Of a stretch of DNA of 50,504 nucleotides, positions 44,107 through 50,504 are shown in pieces. Position numbers and translations under genes: made by a program. Below the pieces are notes generated by a model. It had not been told where the DNA came from. It was given only the letters and a program-made list of their open reading frames with translations, and did not search any database. Origin of the DNA: an uncultured Acidobacteriaceae bacterium. Its GTDB lineage: Bacteria > Acidobacteriota > Terriglobia > Terriglobales > Acidobacteriaceae. The DNA lies in the NCBI GenBank assembly GCA_903904755.1, contig CAIVDV010000083.1, forward strand, positions 1 through 50,504, read 5' to 3'. How positions within the stretch are numbered: the stretch's first letter is position 1; each line of letters opens with the position of its first letter.

Positions 44107-44273
44107 AGAGGGCACTTCGGGTTCCGGGCACTGTTTTGGTGTATCGGGATGCTGCCCTGTACTGGAATGAGCCTCCTCCGAAGTGCCCGCACGTGTTTGA
44201 TTTAAGGAGCCGGCGCAAACCAGCGCACGGCCCTCGGGCGACTCTCAACTTGATTGTTGAGGGTCGCTTTTTT
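44107..44273 (+). ncRNA. Candidate structured small RNA
   Basis: The region has no credible gene but can fold into a rod: GGGCACTTCGG (44110-44120) pairs perfectly with CCGAAGTGCCC (44179-44189); inside it GTTCC/GGAAT and GGGCA/TGCCC extend the stem with bulges on the 3' side, leaving a ~22-base apical loop. A second small hairpin (GTTTG/CAAAC) holds an AAGGAG in its loop, and a strong terminator closes the unit. With the promoter call the RNA would be about 167 bases. The long bulged rod recalls 6S-like or Acido-type RNAs, but I cannot match it to a known family. Confidence 0.5.
44238..44273 (+). terminator. Strong rho-independent terminator of the candidate sRNA
   Basis: GCGACTCTCAA and TTGAGGGTCGC (one mismatch-wobble) close on CTTGATTG and are followed by T6. 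No protein gene on the plus strand precedes it closely, which implies a noncoding transcript. Confidence 0.85.
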
Positions 44274-44442
44274 GCGTGTGAGCGGTTGCGTGGCGAGCGA
44301 CCAGAAGTTAGCGAACAGGAAAATCGTTGGATTGAGCTGTTCTCGATTGCGGTCGTGGGTCGGGGAATAGGTTTCTTCCACATCGGGCTTCGCATTGCTG
44401 CGGTAGATATGGGGTGACCGAAGGGCGTTCGGCGGGCTGGGG

Positions 44443-45888
44443 TCACGGCGCGGGAATCAGGCGCAGCGGTTCATATTTTGGGTTGGTGGGCGGCGGGTTT
44501 GGAGCTGGTTGCTCGGGGGCTGGCGGGGGTGAATCAAGATCCGGGGCGTCGCAGGGGAAATGGCGGTCGTTGGTTTCAGCGAACTGGGTGAGGGTGCCGT
44601 TGGGGCGGGTGTGGATGCAGAGGGTTTCAAAGCCGCGCCGCCAGCGATAGTAGCCGGTGGAGAGTGCCTCGCCAGGGCCGAGGCGGGCGGCGATCTGGGC
44701 ATAGGTGCGCATGCCGGTGACGCCGAAGTCGGGTGATCCGTCCGCGCGGGTAGCGGGTGCGGGGTAGCGGGCGTTGTAGCAGCCCTGTTCAGAAAGCGGG
44801 GCGGCCTTGGCGGCGTCAATGTGCATGAGTTGCCGGCGCAGGGCCTCGGCGTCGTCGCACTGGCCCAGGTTCATCTCGGCGTTAGCGAGGTGATACAGCA
44901 TATCCGGGGCCTGGGGGGCGAGGGCTAACCCGGCTCTCGAAGCGGCGGCCTCTTCGGAATAGGCTTTTGTGTCCTGAAAGGTTCGCACGACGAAGAGAAG
45001 AACATCGGGGCGGTTCGGATATCGGCGGAAGAGGTCAGACGCTTGGGCGTGTGCGGCTTCGGTTTGGTGATTGTTCTCCGAGCGTTCCAGTTCCTGCAGC
45101 AAGAAGACGTATGCGCCCGCCGACTTAGCCCATGCGAAGCCAGTGAGGAGGACGAGGAGCGTTGTGGCGGTGAGGGCATAGCGCGGTCGGGGCCGGGCCA
45201 GGGTGCCGGAGGCGTGAGCGAGGCCGAAGAGGAAGCCGAAGGCAAGGCCCGCGAGATGTGCCTGGTAGTCGACTTCATCAAAGGCTGGAATAGGCCACAG
45301 GGTGCAGAGGGTAAAGAAGACGACTGCGGCGAACTTGCAGCGGGCGTTGATGGAGAGGGTTCGGAAGCGCAGGCCGTGGATGACAAAGGTGACTCCGATG
45401 AGGCCCGCGATTGCGGCGGAAGCGCCATAGCAGGCCAAGTAGGGATGGGTGAGGAGCGAGGCCAAGGTGCCGGCGAGGCCGGCGAGGAAGAAGATGGCGA
45501 GGAATGCGGAGCGACCGAGGCGGCGCTCAATGTGGGTTCCGAAAAAGAGCAGGGTGATGGAGTTGCCGAGGAGGTGACTGAACCGCTCGTGGGTGAAGAG
45601 ATCTGTGATGAGTCGCCACCACTGGCCGCTGAAGACGAGCGGGCCCCAGAGTGCGCCGGCGGGGGTGCGCCAGGGCCATTCGGTGTTGGTGCGGAGGTGG
45701 CGTGTGGTTCCCCAGACGACGAAGCAGATACCGATGAAAAGAAGGGTGAGGTAGGGGGCGGGTTTGCGGGGTGGGGAAGGCGGAGGTGGGTCGTCTTCGA
45801 GGGCGTCCCATGCGGGCGGCAGGAAGAGGATGGTTTGAGACTCCTCTGCGGGGTCGCCTGGGCCGGATGTGGAGTTGAGGCTGTCCAA
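44443..45888 (-). CDS. Rhomboid-family membrane protease with C-terminal TPR-like tail
   Basis: A 481-residue protein. Residues ~45-250 form a rhomboid domain of six to seven hydrophobic helices: HERFSHLLGNSITLLFFG is the conserved His/Asn helix, the catalytic Ser is in CYGASAAIAGL and the catalytic His in DYQAHLAGLAFG. The serine motif reads GASA where most rhomboids have GxSG. A soluble tail of about 210 residues has helical repeats (SRAGLALAPQAPDMLYHLANAEMN is TPR-like) and a Pro-rich end. Rhomboids cut transmembrane helices inside the membrane. The first 45 residues are a Pro-rich cytoplasmic leader. Substrate unknown. Confidence 0.88.
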   Translation of the reverse strand: MDSLNSTSGPGDPAEESQTILFLPPAWDALEDDPPPPSPPRKPAPYLTLLFIGICFVVWGTTRHLRTNTEWPWRTPAGALWGPLVFSGQWWRLITDLFTHERFSHLLGNSITLLFFGTHIERRLGRSAFLAIFFLAGLAGTLASLLTHPYLACYGASAAIAGLIGVTFVIHGLRFRTLSINARCKFAAVVFFTLCTLWPIPAFDEVDYQAHLAGLAFGFLFGLAHASGTLARPRPRYALTATTLLVLLTGFAWAKSAGAYVFLLQELERSENNHQTEAAHAQASDLFRRYPNRPDVLLFVVRTFQDTKAYSEEAAASRAGLALAPQAPDMLYHLANAEMNLGQCDDAEALRRQLMHIDAAKAAPLSEQGCYNARYPAPATRADGSPDFGVTGMRTYAQIAARLGPGEALSTGYYRWRRGFETLCIHTRPNGTLTQFAETNDRHFPCDAPDLDSPPPAPEQPAPNPPPTNPKYEPLRLIPAP

Positions 45889-45941
45889 TGCCAGATGGCG
45901 CTCCTGGAGGGGGTGGGAGCAGTATACGGGTGTTTTCCGGG

Positions 45942-47300
45942 TCAGGAACTGAGTGCGACAGCATTGCGGCCGCTGGTTTTGGCCCGGTAAAGGGCATCGT
46001 CGGTGCGGCTGATCCAGGTGTCGAGGGATTCGCCGCTGCGCATTTGGGCGACGCCGAAGCTGGCGGTGACGATGCCGACGCCGGGAAATTCATGATTGGC
46101 GAGGACGGTGCAGAGTTTCTGAGCGAGGCGTGAGGCATCGGTCTCGTTGCAGCGTGGCAGCAGGGCGACGAATTCTTCGCCTCCCCAGCGAGCGAGCAGG
46201 TCAGAGACGCGCAGGCCGTTGCGGACGATTTGCACGACCTCGATGAGCACCTGGTCGCCTTTGAGGTGGCCGTGGAAGTCGTTGATGGCCTTGAAGTGGT
46301 CGAGGTCGAAGAGGATGAGGGAGAGGGGCTCGCTGGTGCGGAAGGAGCGGGACATTTCGCTGATGGCGGCCTGTTCGAAGTGGCGGCGGTTCCAGGTTTT
46401 GGTGAGAGAGTCGGTGGTGGCCAGTTCGGTGAGTTCGGCATTGGCGATTTCGAGTTGGCGGTGAGCCTGTTCCAGTGCGAGTGCGTAGCGCTTGCGGGCG
46501 GTGATGTCGCGGGTGACGCCCAGGATTTCGCCGGTGACGCCGTCAGGATTGAGCAGCGGGTAGGCCATGACCTCGGTCCAGAAGGTTGAGCCGTCTTTGC
46601 AGAGGTACTCGAGCTCGCCGCGGAAGTTCTGCAGGGGCCGGTCGGCGGCCAGGTCTTCCTGGAGTTGGGTCAGGTAGCGGATGTTGAGTTCCTGCGAAGG
46701 CGGTGTATGGATCTGGTCGATGGTCTGGCTCATGGCCTCAGCGGGGGTGAATCCGCGCACTCGTTCAACGGAGGGGCTTACGTAGGTGATGCTGCCGGTG
46801 AAGTCCATGGTCCAAACGACGTCGTTGGCGTTGTCGGCGAGGATGCGGTGGCGCTGCTCGCTGATGCGCAGCCTGTCTTCAGTCTTCTTGCGCTCGGTGA
46901 TGTCGACAAAGGAGACGAGGAGCATGTCCTCAAAGGCGTTTAGACTCTGGAGGACATCGCGGACGGTACCGTCCTTGCAGACTACGCGGGTTTCAAGCGG
47001 CTCGGCGGTGCCTGATTTATTGAGGACCTTGTCGATGAGAGCGGAGAGGAGGGCGAAGTGGGCATGGCGGTAGTCGGGATCCGGATATGCCACCAGAGCC
47101 CATTCGCGGACAGTTGGGACATCCTGAAGCGTGTAGCCAAAGGTTTGGATGAACTGCTCATTGACAAGGATGCCGCGATGATGGGTGTCGAGTTTGGCGG
47201 CGAGAAACGGAGTGGGGATGTGGTTGAGGATGCTGAGCAGCCGTTCGCTGCTGGTATCCAGCGCCGGGTGAATGGCGGAATCGGCGGGATTTTCGGCCAT
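45942..47300 (-). CDS. PAS-PAS-GGDEF diguanylate cyclase
   Basis: A 452-residue soluble signalling protein that should make cyclic di-GMP. Two PAS sensor domains come first (residues ~20-135, ending DITERKKTEDRL, and ~145-270, with ILADNANDVVWTMD and DITARKRY), then a coiled linker and the GGDEF domain at ~285-452. The active site is RWGGEEFVALL; the inhibitory I-site RxxD is present five residues before it (LRVSDLLARWGGEEF), so product inhibition is likely. Substrate-binding FDLDHFKAINDFHGH is intact. The ATG at 47300 is preferred; a GTG at 47348 would add 16 residues. No transmembrane segment, so a cytoplasmic cue such as redox or ligand is likely sensed. Confidence 0.94.
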   Translation of the reverse strand: MAENPADSAIHPALDTSSERLLSILNHIPTPFLAAKLDTHHRGILVNEQFIQTFGYTLQDVPTVREWALVAYPDPDYRHAHFALLSALIDKVLNKSGTAEPLETRVVCKDGTVRDVLQSLNAFEDMLLVSFVDITERKKTEDRLRISEQRHRILADNANDVVWTMDFTGSITYVSPSVERVRGFTPAEAMSQTIDQIHTPPSQELNIRYLTQLQEDLAADRPLQNFRGELEYLCKDGSTFWTEVMAYPLLNPDGVTGEILGVTRDITARKRYALALEQAHRQLEIANAELTELATTDSLTKTWNRRHFEQAAISEMSRSFRTSEPLSLILFDLDHFKAINDFHGHLKGDQVLIEVVQIVRNGLRVSDLLARWGGEEFVALLPRCNETDASRLAQKLCTVLANHEFPGVGIVTASFGVAQMRSGESLDTWISRTDDALYRAKTSGRNAVALSS

Positions 47301-47498
47301 TTTCTGAAGTCCCCTGTCTTGCTGGGCTGAGTGACGCGATGCATCCACCGAGCCTGAAAGGAATCTGCGCGGTTAAAAGCTAGCTAATTAGTCCGTGAGC
47401 CGATAGTGAGGATTTGCCAAACGCCTGTGCAACGTGTGGCGAAGATAGAACGGCTCAGCAGAGCTGGAATGACGCAATGCCTTGCTGGGATTGACAAA

Positions 47499-47532
47499 TG
47501 CGTCAGCCGGCCAGGGGGAGCATGCTGACGCA
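47499..47532. promoter_or_regulatory. Inverted repeat TGCGTCAG / CTGACGCA
   Basis: Perfect 8-bp arms at 47499-47506 and 47525-47532 lie in the 310-bp spacer between the SnoaL-like gene and the diguanylate cyclase; a third GACGCA half occurs at 47471. The spacer shows no gene. It may be an operator or a dispersed hairpin. Confidence 0.35.
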
Positions 47533-47610
47533 CTGAAAACACGTCGTTTAGAGATAGTAACTCGAAACGTGACGAAGTGCCGGTGTTTTGTGGCGGGGCT
47601 GGGGATTTAC

Positions 47611-48009
47611 CTATGGCTGACTAACTGCCCGGGCCTGGGCAGTGTCAGTGTACTGTTGAAAGCCGGTGGCGCGGCCATCGTTGATGCGCCAGACGTGGAC
47701 GAATTGGGCGTTGAGGGTGTGGTGGGTGGCTTTGTAGGCGCCGGTGTAGCGGCCTAAGACGACGATGGTGTCGCCGCCATCGACGAACTCGGCAGGGGTG
47801 GCCTGGAAGTTATCCCATTCGGAGGCGAGGCGACCGAAGACGCCTTCAAAGATGGCGGCGGGGCCGATGTAGGGGTTGCGGTCGGAGTAGAGGAAGTTCT
47901 CCGCCTCGTTCCAGACGATGCCGGGATCCATGACGGCCGAGATGGTTGCGCCATCACCGATGGCGAAAGCCTGATAGAGGGACTGGATGAGGTGGACGTT
48001 CTGCGACAT
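47611..48009 (-). CDS. SnoaL-like (NTF2-fold) protein
   Basis: A 132-residue single NTF2-like alpha-plus-beta barrel. HLIQSLYQAFAIGDGATISAVMDPGIVW is the opening helix and first strand, YIGPAAIFEGVFGRL and ADTIVVLGRY-like GGDTIVVLGRYTGAY follow, and FVHVWRINDGRATGFQQYTDT is the terminal sheet. Family members include polyketide cyclases and unknown small-molecule binding proteins; substrate not evident. It follows the LLM oxidoreductase gene on the same strand with a 53-base gap, so they may be co-expressed. Confidence 0.87.
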   Translation of the reverse strand: MSQNVHLIQSLYQAFAIGDGATISAVMDPGIVWNEAENFLYSDRNPYIGPAAIFEGVFGRLASEWDNFQATPAEFVDGGDTIVVLGRYTGAYKATHHTLNAQFVHVWRINDGRATGFQQYTDTAQARAVSQP

Positions 48010-48062
48010 GGGGTGGGGCCTCCTGGGGGATGCGCAAGTATATGGGGGGGTGGGGTGGGGCG

Positions 48063-49115
48063 TCACATGGATTCGACGGGGATGTTGGGGGTGACGAGGC
48101 TGGGGGCGAGGGCGGCGAGGTGGGTGAAGGAGTCGAGGCGGGCCTGGGGGGCCCAGGTGTCGGTGACGGCGATGATCTCGTCGGCCCAGGTGTCTTGGAG
48201 GAGCTGGTTGATGCCGGCGGCGACGGTGGCGGGGGAGCCGACGATAGCGGTGCGGAGCTTAGCCATGACCATCTCCTGCTCCCAGGGTTGCCAGAGGTTG
48301 GTCATGGAGTCGACGGGGGGCAGGAGCTCGACGGGCTGGGAGCGGATGAGGCGGAGGAATCGCTGCTGGGGGGTGGTGAAGAGGCGCTGGGCTTCTGCGT
48401 CGGTGTCGGCGGCGATGACGGAGGTGGCGACGATGAGGTGGGGCTGGGCGAGGTACTGGCTGGGGCGGAAGTTGTCGCGGTAGAGGTTGCAGGCGGCGTA
48501 GAGGTACTCCGGGGCGAAGTGGGCGGCGAAGGCGAAGGGGAGGCCGAGGCGGGCGGCGAGGGTGGCGGAGAAGGTGCTGGAGCCGAGGAGGGTGATGGGG
48601 ACGTTGGTTCCGTGGCCGGGGATGGCGCGGACGGCGTTGGGGAGCGGGTCGAGTGGCTCGGGGCCGAGGTAGCCGAGGAGTTCGGCGAGGAGGGCGGGGA
48701 AGTCGTCTCCGGTTTGGCCGGAGTCGCGGCGGAGGGCGCGCATGGTGAGGAAGTCTCCGCCGGGGGCGCGGCCGAGGCCGAGGTCGATGCGGCCGGGGTA
48801 GAGCTCGGCGAGGGTGCCGAATTGTTCGGCGACGACGAGGGGGGCGTGGTTGGGGAGCATGATGCCGCCGGAGCCGACGCGGATGGTGGAGGTGGCGGCG
48901 GCGATGTGGCCGATGAGGATGGAGGTGGCGGAGCAGGCGAGCCCCGAGATGGAGTGGTGCTCGGCGAGCCAGAAGCGGGTGAAGCCAAGGCGCTCAACAT
49001 GCTGGGCGAGGCGGACGGAGCGGGCGATGCCGCTGGCGGGGGATTCCTGGGGCCGGAGCCCGACGAGGTCAAGGACAGAGAGCGGGACAGGGAAGCCGAG
49101 CGGGTTGGTGGCCAT
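48063..49115 (-). CDS. LLM class flavin-dependent oxidoreductase (group 1)
   Basis: A 350-residue luciferase-like monooxygenase of the 'luciferase family oxidoreductase, group 1' type. The N-terminal [14 protein letters not shown] is diagnostic of that group; [40 protein letters not shown] and [13 protein letters not shown] follow. These enzymes use reduced FMN or F420 and oxygen to oxidise small molecules; the substrate is unknown. Start ATG at 49115; the upstream Shine-Dalgarno is poor. It heads a possible two-gene unit with the SnoaL-like gene. Confidence 0.92.
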   Translation of the reverse strand: MATNPLGFPVPLSVLDLVGLRPQESPASGIARSVRLAQHVERLGFTRFWLAEHHSISGLACSATSILIGHIAAATSTIRVGSGGIMLPNHAPLVVAEQFGTLAELYPGRIDLGLGRAPGGDFLTMRALRRDSGQTGDDFPALLAELLGYLGPEPLDPLPNAVRAIPGHGTNVPITLLGSSTFSATLAARLGLPFAFAAHFAPEYLYAACNLYRDNFRPSQYLAQPHLIVATSVIAADTDAEAQRLFTTPQQRFLRLIRSQPVELLPPVDSMTNLWQPWEQEMVMAKLRTAIVGSPATVAAGINQLLQDTWADEIIAVTDTWAPQARLDSFTHLAALAPSLVTPNIPVESM

Positions 49116-49869
49116 GGATGTTTGATGCTTTGGGAAGGCGGATAGCTGCCAGATTTTCGCGGATGGCCGGATGGTGAGGAGGGTGGGCTAGCCGGTTTTG
49201 CGGCCGGATTTTTGGAGGGGTAACCCTCGGGGGGGAGGGGGGTGTGTTTTTTGCGTCTTTTGAGTTCTATGTGGTTGATAGGGAGGGGGTTAATTGGTTG
49301 TAATCTGGTGCATTTTGATGTGTTTTTGTGCGCATGTTTGCGCGTTTTCGGGGTAGAACAGGCCGGGAAGGGTGATTCGGGCCGGGATTTTGGATGTTTT
49401 CTGCCATGGATTTTGCTCCTGCGGGTAGCTGCAACCATTGTGCGCTTTTGGCGGGTAATTGCAGGCAGGGGCGGGGCGGGATTTGTTGGGGTGGATGTGG
49501 TTTGGTTTGTTGGGGTTGGGGAGTGGTGTGGAGATTTCAGGGGTTGACAGGGCAGCGGGGTTGGCGGAGTTGGCGGAGCTAGCGGAGCTGGTGGGATCGA
49601 GCTGGCGCTCGATTGGGGAGGAGAAAGAGAAGAACAGGGCTGGCATTGTTCCGTCCCAAGCTTACAGAAGCGGGAAGGTTGAGGCACGCAAATTAGGGCC
49701 AGGGTGAGGGTGGGTCACGCGTCGGCAAAACTCCTCGAGATCCGCGCAACCCACCCTTCCAAAAGCTGGAAGGGTAGGGCACCCAGATTTGTGGCAGGTT
49801 GAGTAGAAAAGATGGAAGGGTGGGCCACCCGCGGGCCTCGGGAATGCGCTCGGATATGATGCTGCGGCG
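49116..49869. other. Repeat-rich noncoding region
   Basis: No convincing gene in about 750 bases. It holds TGTTTTTGTGCGCATGTTTG at 49321-49340 (sister of 23684), a nonamer array GGCGGAGTT/GGCGGAGCT/AGCGGAGCT at 49563-49590, the exact shared hairpin GAGCTGGCGCTCGATTG at 49599-49615, and two related CTTCC/GGAAGGGT..GGGCACCC hairpins near 49757-49835. Confidence 0.6.
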
Positions 49870-50100
49870 CTAATGTTTCTTTGTGCCTGATGGCGAATCG
49901 GGGGCTGTTTTTAGACTGTGCTCGGGAACAATCGCGGTCATTCCATCTGAAGCCATCACCATTACTTGATGATTCTTGTATTCTTCAAGGACGCGTAGCA
50001 CACTTCCCGCGGCGTATTCCCTGCGCATGATGAGCAAGGGCTTCTCCCCAATCCAGTAACAATTATCGCCGCGTGACTTGCTCCCCCAAATCTCTACCAC
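49870..50100 (-). CDS. Small hypothetical protein
   Basis: A possible 76-residue protein with GTG start at 50100 (an internal ATG begins MRREYAAGSVLRVLEEY). Its composition is balanced, GC is lower than average, and it reads like a short beta-rich domain (VLEEYKNHQVMVMASDGMTAIVPE). I do not recognise a family. It lies between repeat-rich DNA and a decayed transposase, so it may be an imported fragment. Coding status is moderate. Confidence 0.45.
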   Translation of the reverse strand: MVEIWGSKSRGDNCYWIGEKPLLIMRREYAAGSVLRVLEEYKNHQVMVMASDGMTAIVPEHSLKTAPDSPSGTKKH

Positions 50101-50144
50101 TGAAAACTGGGATTCTCTCGTAATCTAGACGGGAGGAAATGGGG

Positions 50145-50390
50145 ATGAAGAAGAGCCGTTTTACGGATGAGCAAATCCTTGGCATATTGAGGCAGCATGA
50201 GGCGGGGTGAAGGCGGTGAATCTTTGCTGGAGGCCGGAAAACGATCTCCAGACACAACAAAATAACCCGCAAAAACTACTATGTTGAGCAAATGCTGGCG
50301 GAAAACCGCCGAGAACTTGCCACAATGCTCTGCCGCTACGAAATCAGATGCCTGCGCAGCGGATGCTTAACAGCCCGTGGTGCAAGTAGC
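50145..50390 (+). pseudogene. IS3-type transposase OrfA fragment, decayed
   Basis: From ATG 50145 (GGGAGGAAA upstream) the sequence reads MKKSRFTDEQILGILRQHEA, the N-terminus of IS3-family OrfA (helix-turn-helix). A lost G after GCGGGG brings a stop (TGA) at once; in the shifted frame VKAVNLC continues, and further on pieces such as VEQMLAENRRELATM occur in yet another frame. No OrfB and no terminal repeats are visible before the window ends. It is a non-functional remnant. Confidence 0.75.
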
Positions 50391-50504
50391 TGAATTCCAG
50401 AAGTTCCGGCATCGGGACTTGATGCGATGATCGTCGCCGTTTGAGTTGAGACCCGTGGGTGTGCGGGGTTCAAGCTTTCAGTGAGGCCGATTCCGGCCGG
50501 TAAG

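Noticed and set aside
49290-49646. 118-codon minus-strand frame
   Set aside because: Low-complexity Pro/Ser/Asn product across dispersed repeats, with no start signals.

Overview
The window is a high-GC stretch of what looks like an Acidobacteriota chromosome (Terriglobia/Acidobacteriaceae type), probably a metagenome-derived contig. The inference rests on the mix of genes: lpxB (Gram-negative outer membrane), a TonB-dependent receptor with an N-terminal carboxypeptidase-regulatory-like domain, a GH29 fucosidase, a DUF805 protein, LLM and M18 enzymes, orphan RHS cores, and intergenic short hairpin families of the kind common in that phylum. The first ~234 bases do not belong: they are AT-rich, encode a piece of a Bacteroidota-type FtsK, and switch abruptly and out of frame into an acetyl-CoA synthetase, so the left end is probably an assembly chimera.

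Layout. 0-17.8 kb is mostly housekeeping: acs (5' truncated), DUF805, two cyclophilins (one fused to a TonB C-terminal domain), mdh and icd of the TCA cycle, a putrescine pair aguB-aguA followed by tadA, a cupin, a glutaredoxin, a UbiA-type prenyltransferase, a secreted serine hydrolase, a GT39-like membrane glycosyltransferase, pheA and lon. 17.8-23.5 kb holds guaD (start codon buried in a long hairpin), a small secreted protein, a tandem class II aldolase protein whose second half has lost its metal site, and the lpxB / M1-like pair, where the M1 protein has lost its zinc and catalytic residues.

23.5-26.5 kb is an accessory island of lower GC: a truncated RHS core joined to a YkuD/L,D-transpeptidase-like C-terminal domain, an overlapping exported putative immunity protein, then a second RHS-core remnant with a 42-bp in-frame insertion, and a cluster of short hairpin repeats. 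This is the best candidate for a little-described effector-immunity cassette.

26.5-44 kb returns to chromosomal genes: an ABC exporter, a membrane protein with exact 78-bp GFFGTDP tandem repeats, a GT2 enzyme, threonine aldolase, hemW, fucosidase, ICMT-like, quinone oxidoreductase, a class III-like sirtuin, aquaporin, secreted M18 aminopeptidase, a TonB receptor with a Cys/His-rich exported partner, and homoserine dehydrogenase. Between the last gene and a rhomboid protease (44.0-44.3 kb) lies a candidate small RNA with a CRP-like site, a -10 box, a rod-like fold and a terminator. The right end carries a PAS-PAS-GGDEF diguanylate cyclase, a SnoaL-like protein, an LLM oxidoreductase, repeat-rich noncoding DNA, one small hypothetical gene and a decayed IS3-type transposase fragment. 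No tRNA, rRNA or CRISPR array was seen.
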